NCBI RefSeq assembly: GCF_947500605.1
Contig: NZ_CANMSJ010000005.1
Span: 1-64,000, forward strand
Direction of reading: 5' to 3'
Source of the DNA: an uncultured Lacinutrix sp.
GTDB taxonomy: Bacteria > Bacteroidota > Bacteroidia > Flavobacteriales > Flavobacteriaceae
DNA length: 64,000 bases
The notes below the pieces were generated by a model. It saw only the letters and a program-made list of their open reading frames with translations. It searched no databases and had not been told where the DNA came from. Both the position numbers and the translations under genes were made by a program. Positions within the stretch are counted from its first letter, which is position 1, and every line of letters starts with the position of its first letter. Positions 43,587 to 52,628 of the stretch are shown here, in pieces.

Positions 43587-45248
43587 ATGAAATTTTTATC
43601 ACGTATTTTTATATTACTATTCTTTTTTAACTGTACAGCACAGAATAAAGTATTGCAAACTAATGTAGAAAAAGAAGTGTCTCTACATGCTAAACCTAAA
43701 TTAGTTATTGGTATTGTGGTTGACCAAATGAGATACGACTATTTAACGCGTTTTTATAGTAAGTTTGGAGACGATGGATTTAAACGCTTAATAAATGATG
43801 GTTTTAATTGTAAAAATAACCATTACAATTATGTGCCTACTTATACAGGACCAGGACATGCTTCAATTTTTACTGGAACGTCTCCAAAAAATCATGGAAT
43901 AATTGCTAATTACTGGTATAATAAATTTAGTAAGAAAACCATGTATTGTGCAGACGACTCTACTGTTGTTGCTGTAGGTAGTACTACAGATGCAGATCGT
44001 ATGTCTCCTCGTAACATGAAAACAACAACCTTTGCAGATGAGAATAGATTATTTACTCAAATGCGAGGAAAAACTATAGGGATATCTGTTAAAGATCGTG
44101 GTGCAATTTTACCAGCTGGTCACTCTGCAAATGCTGCTTATTGGTTTAGAGGTAAAGATGAAGGTAACTTTATTACTTCTAGTTATTATATGGATAATCT
44201 TCCAGAATGGGTAAAAGCTTTTAATGCAACTAATACTGCCGAAAACTATTTACGCGAATGGAATACATTATATGATATTAATACATATACAGAAAGTGGA
44301 AGTGATTTAAATACGTTTGAAGGCGGATTTAAAGGGAAAGAAAATGCTACTTTTCCTTATGATTTAGCAGTTTTAAAAGACGACAATAAAGGATTTGATA
44401 TTATTAAAGCAACACCTTTTGGAAATAGTATAGTAGCAGATTTTGCAATCGAAGCACTTGCAGGAGAGCAATTAGGAAAAGATGATATTACAGATGTTTT
44501 AACGGTTAGTTTTTCTAGTACAGATTATGTTGGTCATAATTTTGGCGTTAACTCTAAAGAGGTTGAAGATACTTACATTAGATTAGATAAAGATTTAGAT
44601 CGTTTATTTAAAGCTTTAGATGCCCAAGTAGGAGTAGGTGAGTATACTTTGTTTTTAACTTCAGATCATGGAGCAGTAGAAGTACCTGCATATTTGCAGA
44701 GCGCAAAAATACCTGCTGGATATTTTAATAAAAAAGAATTTAGAAAAAATCTAGATGCATTTTTATTAAAAAAATATGCTGCTTCAGATTTAATTGAGAG
44801 TTTTAGTAACGATCAAATATTTTTAAACAAAACACGATTAAAAACATTGAACTTAGACTTAAGAGAAGTACAATATGCTATTGTAAACGAAGTAATAAAT
44901 TACAAAGATATTGATAAGGTGTATTCTTCTGAAACGATGCAGAATGCAACATTCTCTAATGGAATTGAAGCTTTAATTCAAAATGGTTACCACCAAAAGC
45001 GTTCTGGAGATATTATTATTATTAAAGATCCTGCTGTAATTAGTTATAGCGAAACTGGTTCTACTCATGGTTCTGGCTCTACTTTCGATACGCATGTACC
45101 ATTATTATTTTACGGAAATGGTATTAAAAAAGGAAGCACATTAGCCAAAACTGAAATTATTGATATTGCTCCAACAATCTCTGCATTACTAGGAATAAGC
45201 TATCCTACAGGCACTACAGGTAGTGTGTTAGATTTTGTAATAGATTAA
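43587..45248 (+). CDS. Alkaline phosphatase, PafA-like
   Basis: The start at MKFLSRIFILLFFFNCTAQ gives a signal or lipoprotein-like peptide. The 553-residue protein matches PafA of flavobacteria, an exported phosphate-irrepressible phosphomonoesterase. Visible are IGIVVDQMRYDYLTRFY (metal Asp), the nucleophile Thr in YVPTYTGPGHASIFTG, NHGIIANYWY, the Lys-x-Arg pair in SVKDRGAILPAGH, SFSSTDYVGHNFG, TSDHGAVEVP and STHGSGSTFDTHVPLLFYG for the second zinc site. It should release phosphate from organic phosphates in the periplasm. Confidence 0.93.
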   Translation: MKFLSRIFILLFFFNCTAQNKVLQTNVEKEVSLHAKPKLVIGIVVDQMRYDYLTRFYSKFGDDGFKRLINDGFNCKNNHYNYVPTYTGPGHASIFTGTSPKNHGIIANYWYNKFSKKTMYCADDSTVVAVGSTTDADRMSPRNMKTTTFADENRLFTQMRGKTIGISVKDRGAILPAGHSANAAYWFRGKDEGNFITSSYYMDNLPEWVKAFNATNTAENYLREWNTLYDINTYTESGSDLNTFEGGFKGKENATFPYDLAVLKDDNKGFDIIKATPFGNSIVADFAIEALAGEQLGKDDITDVLTVSFSSTDYVGHNFGVNSKEVEDTYIRLDKDLDRLFKALDAQVGVGEYTLFLTSDHGAVEVPAYLQSAKIPAGYFNKKEFRKNLDAFLLKKYAASDLIESFSNDQIFLNKTRLKTLNLDLREVQYAIVNEVINYKDIDKVYSSETMQNATFSNGIEALIQNGYHQKRSGDIIIIKDPAVISYSETGSTHGSGSTFDTHVPLLFYGNGIKKGSTLAKTEIIDIAPTISALLGISYPTGTTGSVLDFVID

Positions 45249-45272
45249 GGAGTAGTTCTTTTTTATAGTGGG

Positions 45273-45292
45273 TTTCTGCTAAGGCAGAAACT
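45273..45292. repeat. Small palindrome after the pafA-like gene
   Basis: GTTTCTGC TAAG GCAGAAAC is an eight-base stem resembling the ATTCCTGC...GCAGGAAT palindromes. No T run follows, so termination is doubtful. Confidence 0.5.
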
Positions 45293-45363
45293 CATACTTA
45301 TAAGTATTGTTAGGTAAAGTAAATAAATATTAAAGTATAGTATTTTAGTTCTTTTAAAACAGC

Positions 45364-45714
45364 TTAATGATCTTTAGAGTTTATTCTAATAGCATTTTCT
45401 GTCTTTAAAAATAAATATAGTACACTAAATAGAATTATAATAAGACCAATAATTAGTATTTGATTGGCACTAAAATCTATTACAATAAAGTTGATGCTTA
45501 TAAGAAGCATTATAAATCCTATTAGCATCATTTTTTTAGCAGAATAAACTTGAGCAAAATCCCAATTTTGTTGGTTTTTCATGGATGCCGCAGTTCTGTA
45601 ACCGTAAAGAGAATTTATTTTCTTTGGAGGAAATTTATACATTATAAATCCAACAATAATAAATACAATACCGCTTAAAGATAATGGATTAATTAAATGT
45701 TCTAGGAGTTCCAA
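45364..45714 (-). CDS. SdpI family protein
   Basis: The 116-residue protein has three hydrophobic segments. Between the first and second lies the family hallmark FPPKKINSLYGYRTAASMKN followed by NWDFAQVYSAKK. SdpI of Bacillus is immunity to a killing factor, but most homologues have no known role. It lies 18 bases after the acyl-CoA-binding gene and probably ends that operon. Confidence 0.85.
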   Translation of the reverse strand: MELLEHLINPLSLSGIVFIIVGFIMYKFPPKKINSLYGYRTAASMKNQQNWDFAQVYSAKKMMLIGFIMLLISINFIVIDFSANQILIIGLIIILFSVLYLFLKTENAIRINSKDH

Positions 45715-45732
45715 AATCTACTTGTGTTTAGT

Positions 45733-46017
45733 TTACTTTCTGTAGATAAAGTAATTGTTAACCAATTCTATATAGGTTTGCTTAGCTTCATCATTAGTAA
45801 TACCCTGAATTTGAAAAAGCGCATTGGTTTTAAAAGCATTAATAATAGGAGTACGACTACTTGGCCTTTCGTAGTTATTAGTAGCCTTTTTATAATAAGC
45901 ATATAAACGTAGAAGGAAATCTGCAGGGAAAGGTTCTGTATGAGCGTTTATACGTTCTACAGCTTCATTAAATGCGATATCTATTTCTTCAGAAGTCATT
46001 TTCTTATAATTCGGCAA
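45733..46017 (-). CDS. Acyl-CoA-binding protein
   Basis: The 94-residue helical protein follows the ACBP fold: FNEAVERINAHTEPFPADFL, then the binding-site segment LRLYAYYKKATNNYERPSSR with its Tyr and Lys residues, and NAFKTNALFQIQGITNDEAKQ. It carries long-chain acyl-CoA in the cytoplasm. ACBPs are uncommon in bacteria but frequent in Bacteroidota. Its start overlaps the end of psd by 14 bases, linking it to phospholipid synthesis. Confidence 0.9.
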   Translation of the reverse strand: MPNYKKMTSEEIDIAFNEAVERINAHTEPFPADFLLRLYAYYKKATNNYERPSSRTPIINAFKTNALFQIQGITNDEAKQTYIELVNNYFIYRK

Positions 46018-46651
46018 TAATACTTTCGCCTCCTTTTACTTTTTCGTTTAGTTTTACTTTAATTTTCGTGTCTAAAGGTAAGTATAAATCTACTCTAGAA
46101 CCAAATTTAATAAAACCAGAGTCACTACCTTGAACAGCAGTGTCATCTACTTTTGCATAATTTACAATACGTTTTGCAAGGGCTCCTGCAATTTGTCTGT
46201 ATAATACTTTACCGTAAGTTTCATTCTCTACAACTACAGTTGTGCGTTCATTTTCTTCACTTGCTTTTGGATGCCAAGCGACTAAATATTTACCTGGATG
46301 GTATTTACTAAATAATACTTTTCCATTAATAGGGTAGCGTGTTACGTGCACATTTAAAGGAGACATAAAAACACTAACTTGTAATCTCTTTTCTTTAAAA
46401 TATTCTTTTTCAAAGACTTCTTCAATTACAACAACTTTACCATCAACAGGTGATAATACATGGTTGTTATTGTTTACTGTGTTCCTTTTTGGGTTTCTAA
46501 AAAACTGAAGGATTAAATATAGAAATACTGCTAATGTTGCAAATACTAAATATTTAAGCCATGCAATATTTATGAAATCTGCAGCTAAATAAGATGCAAT
46601 GACAATAATAAAAGTAATGACAATAATTTTATGGCCTTCTTTATGAAACAT
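46004..46651 (-). CDS. psd: Phosphatidylserine decarboxylase family protein
   Basis: The enzyme makes phosphatidylethanolamine from phosphatidylserine. The 215-residue chain is the short type. Two N-terminal membrane helices lie near 10-47, then SPVDGKVVVIEEVFEKEYF and VSVFMSPLNVHVTRYPINGK. The self-cleavage site Gly-Ser that makes the pyruvoyl group lies in SGFIKFGSRVDLYLPL. It overlaps cdsA by 11 bases and the ACBP gene by 14, a tight translational operon. Confidence 0.92.
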   Translation of the reverse strand: MFHKEGHKIIVITFIIVIASYLAADFINIAWLKYLVFATLAVFLYLILQFFRNPKRNTVNNNNHVLSPVDGKVVVIEEVFEKEYFKEKRLQVSVFMSPLNVHVTRYPINGKVLFSKYHPGKYLVAWHPKASEENERTTVVVENETYGKVLYRQIAGALAKRIVNYAKVDDTAVQGSDSGFIKFGSRVDLYLPLDTKIKVKLNEKVKGGESIIAEL

Positions 46652-47462
46652 AGTGTAGAATTCTTAAAAATAAATATATAAATGGTGCGGCAAATATAAT
46701 ACTATCAAAACGGTCCAACAAACCACCATGACCTGGCATAATTACACCACTATCTTTTACGTTTGCTTGACGTTTAAATTTTGATTCGATTAAATCTCCA
46801 ATAGTACCAATAACACTAATAATAACGGCTAAAATTAACCAGTTATTAAAGTTTAAAGTTTCGGTATAAGTGGCAATAAAATAACTTGCAATACATGAGA
46901 ATAATAAGCCTCCAAGAAAGCCTTCTACTGTTTTTTTAGGCGAAATACTTGGAAACAGTTTTTGTTTACCAAAATTTTTACCAACTAAGTAAGCAAAAGA
47001 ATCATTAACCCAAACAATAATAAAAGAACCTAATAAAAGTTTAGGAGTAAAGGTGTGATTAAAATTAGCTATTAATATTAAAAATACAAATGCACTAGAA
47101 ACATAAAATGTAGTTAGTATAAAGCGCTTTGTTATAAATAAAGGTATTACTTTTTCTGAAAATAAATCTTTAATAAGTAGCAGCTGAACAAATATAGTTA
47201 TGACTTGTAATATCTGTGTCGCTTCGTCTAATCCTTCTGAAGAATTCATAAGTAGCTGCCAATATCCAAATATAAAGTACAATATTGTAAATACAACGTA
47301 AGGTGCAAAGCTCTTTAAACCAATTAGTTTTTTAAACTCTGCAATAGCAATAATTCCAAAAACAAAAAACAGAATGATTAGTGCGTGCTGATTTAATAAC
47401 GATGCTACAAGCAACGAAACAAATAGGATACCTGAAAGTGCTCTAGTAATGGTTTCTTTCAT
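46641..47462 (-). CDS. cdsA: Phosphatidate cytidylyltransferase
   Basis: CdsA makes CDP-diacylglycerol, the precursor of all phospholipids, in the inner membrane. The 273-residue protein has about eight helices. Conserved stretches are VWVNDSFAYLVGKNFGKQK, SPKKTVEGFLGGLL, GDLIESKFKRQANVKDSG and the signature PGHGGLLDRFDSIIFAAP. It lies three bases after the LUD-domain gene and runs into psd. Confidence 0.95.
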   Translation of the reverse strand: MKETITRALSGILFVSLLVASLLNQHALIILFFVFGIIAIAEFKKLIGLKSFAPYVVFTILYFIFGYWQLLMNSSEGLDEATQILQVITIFVQLLLIKDLFSEKVIPLFITKRFILTTFYVSSAFVFLILIANFNHTFTPKLLLGSFIIVWVNDSFAYLVGKNFGKQKLFPSISPKKTVEGFLGGLLFSCIASYFIATYTETLNFNNWLILAVIISVIGTIGDLIESKFKRQANVKDSGVIMPGHGGLLDRFDSIIFAAPFIYLFLRILHYVS

Positions 47463-47465
47463 TAA

Positions 47466-48071
47466 TTATAAATCTTCAAGAAGCAACAAATATAGGTTTT
47501 TTGAAGCACTACCATAGGTTAAAAAGTCTTTTTCATCAAGATCTTTAAAGTGCTTTATTGTAGTAATATTTGTTGGTATTTTCTGCGCGTTTTTGTTTTT
47601 TATTTGGCGTAATCCTTCGCCTATATTTGTAACAATCTGGCTTGTAGTTGCAAAGACTATAAAGTTGTTAGGGAACTCTATTAGTTTAGATTCTGCTATT
47701 TGATGAGAAGATATAAGTATAGAGCCATCGTCTGCAATTAAGTTTTCGCAAGTTGTAAAAAAATAGGTAGCATCTTTAAGCGAATCTATTTTTAGGTCTA
47801 AACTTTCGAAACGTTCTTTTAAATTTTTATCGTAAAAATAACCGGATTTATCTACCCAATTATTTTCTTGAAAAATAAGGTTAGTATTCTCAAATACTTC
47901 GTTTAAATTCTCGCAATACAAGAATTTACCACCATTAGCTTTAAAGTTTATTGTGAAACTTTCGTCTATTGGTAGTTTAACTTGAGGCATATATTTACCT
48001 CTATTATCGTTACTAATCTCCTCCTTCTTATTGTTAGATTTAGAACGGAAAAAGTTTTTAAAAATGCTCAT
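47466..48071 (-). CDS. LUD domain protein (LutC-like)
   Basis: The 201-residue cytoplasmic protein has the LUD fold found in LutB and LutC. It has a lysine-rich start, a Rossmann-like core (FITTCENLIADDGSILISSH-like stretch), ESKLIEFPNNFIVFATTSQI and the end NLYLLLLED. Lut proteins serve lactate oxidation, but no lutA or lutB is here. In this gene order it precedes cdsA; why is unknown. Confidence 0.8.
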   Translation of the reverse strand: MSIFKNFFRSKSNNKKEEISNDNRGKYMPQVKLPIDESFTINFKANGGKFLYCENLNEVFENTNLIFQENNWVDKSGYFYDKNLKERFESLDLKIDSLKDATYFFTTCENLIADDGSILISSHQIAESKLIEFPNNFIVFATTSQIVTNIGEGLRQIKNKNAQKIPTNITTIKHFKDLDEKDFLTYGSASKNLYLLLLEDL

Positions 48072-48117
48072 TTATCTATTGCTATTAACCTAAGCCATTA
48101 ACCTAATTATCAAATAT

Positions 48118-48157
48118 AAAAAATCTCAAACTAACATAAGGGTTAATTTGAGATTTT
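48118..48157 (-). terminator. Terminator between ftsH and the LUD gene
   Basis: AAATCTCAAA / TTTGAGATTT with a 16-base loop that may pair further is followed by TTTTTA on the minus strand, 27 bases after the ftsH stop. It divides rsfS-ftsH from the phospholipid genes, or attenuates entry into them. Confidence 0.7.
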
Positions 48158-48183
48158 AAGACTATTTTATTATTAAGTAGTAC

Positions 48184-50160
48184 TTATTCTTCGTCTGCTT
48201 TCGTTTCTTTATTCTCTGTTAGGAGTTTTTCAGATGGTTTTTCTCCAGCAGTATCAAAAGGACGTTTTCCTAAAATTTCTTCTAGATCATCTTTAAAGAT
48301 AACTTCTCTTTCCATAAGTCTTTGAGCTAATTTTTCTAACACATCACGTTTAGAAGTTAATAATTCTAAAGCACGATCGTATTGTGTTTCAACAATGTTT
48401 TTTATTTCATTATCAATAAGCTCAGCAGTACTTTCGCTATAAGGTTTTACAAAACCGCTTTCTCCAGCAGGATCGTAATATGTAATATTTCCAACCTTTT
48501 CGTTTAAGCCATATATCATAACCATAGCTTTTGCTTTTTTGGTTACATTTTCTAAATCGCTAAGTGCACCTGTAGAAATCTCGTTAAAAATTATTTTTTC
48601 GGCAGCACGTCCACCCATAGTAACACAAATTTCGTCTAAAAACTTGCTAGTTCTTGTAATGTATGCTTCTTGTGGTAAATACCATGCAGCACCTAAAGAA
48701 CGTCCACGAGGAACAATAGTTACTTTAACTAACGGATCTGCGTGCTCTAAGAACCAACTTACAGTTGCATGTCCTGCTTCGTGATATGCTATTGTTCTTT
48801 TCTCTTCAACAGAGAAAAGGTGACTTCTTTTTTCTAATCCACCAATAATACGGTCTACAGCATCTAAGAAGTCTTGTTTATCAACTGCTTTTTTATTGTT
48901 TCTTGCTGCAATTAAGGCTGCTTCATTACATAGGTTAGCAATATCTGCACCAGAAAAACCAGGAGTCTGCTTTGCTAAGAAATCTAAATCTAAACCTTCA
49001 ACCTTTTTTAATGGTCTTAAGTGTACATCAAAAATAGCACGTCTTTCAGTTAAATTAGGTAAGTCTACATGTATCTGTCTATCAAAACGTCCAGCACGCA
49101 TTAAGGCTTTATCTAAAATATCGGCTCTGTTGGTTGCAGCTAATACAATAACATTTGTATTAGTACCAAATCCATCCATTTCTGTAAGTAATTGGTTTAA
49201 TGTATTCTCACGCTCGTCGTTACTTCCGGACATTGCATTTTTACCTCTTGCTCTACCAATAGCATCAATTTCATCTATAAAAATAATAGCCGGAGATTTT
49301 TCTTTAGCTTGCTTAAATAAGTCTCTTACACGAGAGGCACCAACACCAACAAACATCTCAACAAAATCTGATCCAGATAATGAGAAGAATGGCACTTTTG
49401 CTTCACCAGCAACAGCTTTAGCTAATAAAGTTTTACCTGTTCCTGGAGGGCCTACTAGTAGAGCTCCTTTTGGAATTTTACCACCTAAAGAAGTGTACTT
49501 CTCTGGGTTTTTAAGGAAGTCTACAATCTCTTGTACTTCTTCTTTTGCTCCTTCTAAACCTGCAACATCTTTAAAAGTTGTTTTAACTTTAGTGTTTTCA
49601 TCGAATAATTTGGCTTTAGATTTTCCAATGTTAAAAATCTGTCCACCAGCACCTCCGCCAGCTCCGCCAGACATACGACGCATAATAAAGATCCAAACAC
49701 CAATTAATAGAATAAATGGTAACAGACTAAATAGTAAATCTGCTAGAACATTTTCTTCTCTGTCGTTATCGTACTTTGTAGTAAGATTGTTTTCGTCTAT
49801 AATTTGAGTATACTTATCTTCAAAATTACTTAAGTCACCATATTGAAAAACATAGTTAGGTAATTCTGTAGATCCAAGTTTAAAACCTGTAGATACAGTT
49901 TTTGCGTGCTTTTTTAATTTTGCTGCATCGTCTGTAAGGTATACTTTTACATATCCTGTATTTTTAATAATATCAAAATGATCTATTTCACCAGCTTTTA
50001 AAGTTTCAAAAAACTCTATTGGTGTTATTTTTTTATTATCATTAGTATCACTAGTGCCAAAAACTTGAAATGCAATTAATGCAATTAAAAGCGCTCCAGA
50101 AATCCAATACGGATTAAACTTAGGTTTTTTAGGAGCTTGTGGTTTTTTATTTTCTGCCAT
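48184..50160 (-). CDS. ftsH: ATP-dependent zinc metalloprotease FtsH
   Basis: FtsH is the membrane-anchored AAA+ protease for quality control. The 658-residue protein has one N-terminal helix (NPYWISGALLIALIAFQVFG), a periplasmic domain and a second helix (LLFSLLPFILLIGVWIFIMR), then a Gly-rich linker. The AAA domain shows GPPGTGKTLLAKAVAGEA, IIFIDEIDAIGRARG and NRADILDKALMRAGRFDRQ. The protease domain has the zinc motif HEAGH in IAYHEAGHATVSW. It starts eight bases after rsfS. Confidence 0.97.
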   Translation of the reverse strand: MAENKKPQAPKKPKFNPYWISGALLIALIAFQVFGTSDTNDNKKITPIEFFETLKAGEIDHFDIIKNTGYVKVYLTDDAAKLKKHAKTVSTGFKLGSTELPNYVFQYGDLSNFEDKYTQIIDENNLTTKYDNDREENVLADLLFSLLPFILLIGVWIFIMRRMSGGAGGGAGGQIFNIGKSKAKLFDENTKVKTTFKDVAGLEGAKEEVQEIVDFLKNPEKYTSLGGKIPKGALLVGPPGTGKTLLAKAVAGEAKVPFFSLSGSDFVEMFVGVGASRVRDLFKQAKEKSPAIIFIDEIDAIGRARGKNAMSGSNDERENTLNQLLTEMDGFGTNTNVIVLAATNRADILDKALMRAGRFDRQIHVDLPNLTERRAIFDVHLRPLKKVEGLDLDFLAKQTPGFSGADIANLCNEAALIAARNNKKAVDKQDFLDAVDRIIGGLEKRSHLFSVEEKRTIAYHEAGHATVSWFLEHADPLVKVTIVPRGRSLGAAWYLPQEAYITRTSKFLDEICVTMGGRAAEKIIFNEISTGALSDLENVTKKAKAMVMIYGLNEKVGNITYYDPAGESGFVKPYSESTAELIDNEIKNIVETQYDRALELLTSKRDVLEKLAQRLMEREVIFKDDLEEILGKRPFDTAGEKPSEKLLTENKETKADEE

Positions 50161-50168
50161 GTATGGGT

Positions 50169-50540
50169 TTAAAATTTAGATTCGATAACTGTAGTCTTGG
50201 CATCACCCCAAAGACTTTCAATATCATAATATTCGCGAATATGCTTTTGGAAAACATGTACTACAACATTTACGTAATCCATTAAAATCCATTCAGCATT
50301 GTCTTCTCCTTCAATATGCCAAGGCTTATCTTTAAGTTCTTTGCTTACCTTTTTTTGTATTGAGCTAACAATGGCGTTAACTTGAGTGTTAGAAGTTCCT
50401 TCGCAAATTATAAAATAATCGCAAACAGTATTATCAATCTCTCTTAGGTCTAGAATAATTGTTTCTTTTCCTTTTACATCTTCAATGCCACTAATAATTG
50501 TTGCTATTAGTGTATCTACATTTGCTTGTTTTTTAGTCAT
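50169..50540 (-). CDS. rsfS: Ribosome silencing factor RsfS
   Basis: RsfS binds ribosomal protein uL14 and blocks subunit joining under starvation. The 123-residue sequence has the family stretches IISGIEDVKGKETIILDLRE, DYFIICEGTSNTQVNAIV, GEDNAEWILMDYVNVVVHVF and EYYDIESLWGDAK. It is the first gene of the rsfS-ftsH unit. Confidence 0.95.
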   Translation of the reverse strand: MTKKQANVDTLIATIISGIEDVKGKETIILDLREIDNTVCDYFIICEGTSNTQVNAIVSSIQKKVSKELKDKPWHIEGEDNAEWILMDYVNVVVHVFQKHIREYYDIESLWGDAKTTVIESKF

Positions 50541-50559
50541 TAATGAAATTTAATTTGTG

Positions 50560-50567
50560 CAAAGTTA
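50560..50567 (-). promoter_or_regulatory. Putative -7 box (TAACTTTG) of rsfS-ftsH
   Basis: On the minus strand TAACTTTG fits TAnnTTTG and lies 19 bases before the rsfS start. No -33 match is evident. Confidence 0.45.
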
Positions 50568-50646
50568 TTATTTTTTGGTTCTTTATACTTTAAAATTATT
50601 ATAAACATTTGTTATAAAAATTTAATCACGAAGATAACCAATTTAT

Positions 50647-51378
50647 ATGCGTATAATCAAACTTGATGCCATCGATTCTACAAATACTTTTCTTAAAGAG
50701 ATTAGTAGTGCAGAAACACTTGAAGATTATACAGTTGTTGTTGCAAAACAACAGACCAACGGGCGTGGACAAATGGGTAAGTTGTGGGAAGCGAAAGCAG
50801 GTGAGAACCTTACGTTTAGTATGTTTAAAGGTGTTAGAGGTTTAACCTTTTCTAATCAGTTTTATCTTAGTGTTGTTACTTCTCTTGCATTGTATAACAC
50901 GTTAAAAGTGTATAATGTGCCTAATTTATTTGTAAAATGGCCTAACGACATTTTGTCAGCGAATAAGAAAATAGCTGGTGTTTTAATTGAGAATGTTGTA
51001 AAACAAAACAGATTAGAGTATTCTATTATTGGTATTGGCTTAAATGTTAACCAAACTGAGTTTAATAATTTAACAAGTGCTACTTCTTTAAAAGAATGTT
51101 GTGGTAAATATTTCGATTTAGATGAAATACTCTATAAATTTTTAATTGAGTTTAAAAGCGCTTACAAAAGGCTAGAGTCTAAATCTTTTGAGTCGCTAAA
51201 GGCAGATTATGAGTCTAAACTCTTTAGAAAAAATAAACCTTCAACATTTAAAAATATTGAAGGCGATTTATTTTCAGGTTTCATAAAAGGTATTTCTTCT
51301 AATGGAAATTTAGTCGTCTTATTAGAAGATGAAATTATTAAAGAATTTACTTTAAATGAAATTACTTTATTGTATTAA
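50647..51378 (+). CDS. birA: Biotin-[acetyl-CoA-carboxylase] ligase
   Basis: The ligase attaches biotin to carrier domains such as that of pyruvate carboxylase at the start of this window. The 243 residues lack the N-terminal DNA-binding domain, so it is a non-regulatory type. Key stretches are LDAIDSTNTFLKE, the biotinyl-AMP loop NGRGQMGKLWEA, VKWPNDILSANKKIAGVLIE and IIGIGLNVNQ. It is divergent from rsfS. Confidence 0.93.
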   Translation: MRIIKLDAIDSTNTFLKEISSAETLEDYTVVVAKQQTNGRGQMGKLWEAKAGENLTFSMFKGVRGLTFSNQFYLSVVTSLALYNTLKVYNVPNLFVKWPNDILSANKKIAGVLIENVVKQNRLEYSIIGIGLNVNQTEFNNLTSATSLKECCGKYFDLDEILYKFLIEFKSAYKRLESKSFESLKADYESKLFRKNKPSTFKNIEGDLFSGFIKGISSNGNLVVLLEDEIIKEFTLNEITLLY

Positions 51379-51391
51379 GTAGTCTGTGTTT

Positions 51392-51787
51392 TTATACAGC
51401 AGCTACCATATTTGTTGCTAATGTGTCTATGAAATTACTTATTGGTCTTTTAATCATCATAGCCATCATAGCATTAAATTCACCATCAAAGTTAAGTTTT
51501 ACTTCACTTTTGTTACTGTCTATTTCTGTAATGGTCGCTATTAAAGAAAAATCTAATTTACCACCAGCAGCACCAAGTACTATTTTATTGTTAGGTACTG
51601 TCTCTTTCTTTTTAAGCACAATCTCTGGCATTCCTTTTAATGCGAATAGAAATTTGTCTTCACCAAGAAGTTCAAACTTACTTATAGTATCTGGCATAAG
51701 TGTTTCAAAGTTTTTAACATCGCTTAAAAAATTGAAAGTCTCTTCTGCAGATTTTTCTATTGTTACTTTTTGTGATTCTAAATTCAT
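51392..51787 (-). CDS. SRPBCC family protein
   Basis: The 131-residue protein has the START-like ligand-binding fold: VTIEKSAEETFNFLSDVKNFE at the start, a central sheet (EIVLKKKETVPNNKIVLGA, LIATITEIDSNKSEVKLNF) and the long C-terminal helix MIKRPISNFIDTLATNM. The ligand is unknown. It lies between birA (convergent) and pyrE on the same strand as pyrE, 64 bases downstream, so co-transcription with pyrE is likely. Confidence 0.85.
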   Translation of the reverse strand: MNLESQKVTIEKSAEETFNFLSDVKNFETLMPDTISKFELLGEDKFLFALKGMPEIVLKKKETVPNNKIVLGAAGGKLDFSLIATITEIDSNKSEVKLNFDGEFNAMMAMMIKRPISNFIDTLATNMVAAV

Positions 51788-51851
51788 ATTAGGTAGTGTA
51801 ATTATTAATTCTTTATAATAGCTAAAATAGCCTTTTTCATGTATTTAGATA

Positions 51852-52496
51852 TCAAGAAGCATTCCATTCGCTTGGATTACTGTTCCAGGCAGACAAAGTT
51901 TCTAATTGTTCTTCTTTAATGTAGTTAGTTTCGGCAGCTTCAATAAGCAGGTTGTCATAGTTACTTAAAGTTTGCAAGTCTATGTTTTCTGCTTCAAAGT
52001 TAGCTTTGGCAACATCAAAACCATAAGTAAATATGGCAACCATACCCTTTACGTTTACATTTGCTTCTTTTAAAGCTCTTACAGCATTAAGACTACTCTT
52101 ACCTGTACTAATAAGATCTTCTACAACAACAACATTTTGTCCGCTTTCAATAAAACCTTCAATTTGGTTTTGGCGACCATGTCCTTTTGCTTCAGGTCTT
52201 ACATATATAAAAGGTAATCCTAAATATTCAGCTACTAGTATACCAATACCTATTGCTCCGGTTGCAACACCAGCAATAGCATCTGGTTTTCCATAATGCT
52301 GTTCTATAAATTTAGCCATTTCCTCTCGAACATAATTTCTTACGGGAGGGAATGATAAAATAATACGGTTGTCGCAATAAATAGGAGATTTCCATCCAGA
52401 AGCCCATGTAAATGGCTCTTTAGGACTTAATTTTATAGCGTTAATTTGTAATAATACCTTAGCGGCTTGCCTTGCAATGTGTTTGTCGAAAATCAT
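51852..52496 (-). CDS. pyrE: Orotate phosphoribosyltransferase
   Basis: PyrE makes OMP from orotate and PRPP in pyrimidine synthesis. The chosen start MIFDKHIARQAAKVLLQINA gives 214 residues; six more in-frame codons upstream overlap the promoter box. Substrate residues lie in FTWASGWKSPIYCDNRIILS. The PRPP loop is FIYVRPEAKGHGRQNQIEG and the PRPP-binding motif is NVVVVEDLISTGKSSLNAV. Confidence 0.95.
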   Translation of the reverse strand: MIFDKHIARQAAKVLLQINAIKLSPKEPFTWASGWKSPIYCDNRIILSFPPVRNYVREEMAKFIEQHYGKPDAIAGVATGAIGIGILVAEYLGLPFIYVRPEAKGHGRQNQIEGFIESGQNVVVVEDLISTGKSSLNAVRALKEANVNVKGMVAIFTYGFDVAKANFEAENIDLQTLSNYDNLLIEAAETNYIKEEQLETLSAWNSNPSEWNAS

Positions 52497-52501
52497 AGGA
52501 G

Positions 52502-52509
52502 CAAAAATA
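52502..52509 (-). promoter_or_regulatory. Putative -7 box (TATTTTTG) abutting the pyrE start
   Basis: On the minus strand TATTTTTG ends five bases before the pyrE ATG, the same arrangement as before the SprT-like gene. A leaderless or nearly leaderless mRNA would result. No -33 TTTG is visible. Confidence 0.45.
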
Positions 52510-52628
52510 AACAATAATTTAAATTTATTGGCTTAGATATAAAGCTAAAAAATAATTTTTTAAGAGGTGCTTAACTAAAATAAAAATAATATTTTTACAA
52601 AAGTTAACTATTAGCTAGATCCCAAATT

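Noticed and set aside
48896-49807. A 303-codon plus-strand frame opposite ftsH
   Set aside because: It is antisense to the conserved AAA domain; its composition (Ser, Pro, Lys) reflects the reverse complement of ftsH codons.
51423-51818. A 131-codon plus-strand frame opposite the SRPBCC gene
   Set aside because: The minus-strand frame of the same length has a clear START-like fold pattern; the plus frame looks like a shadow with an artificial hydrophobic start.
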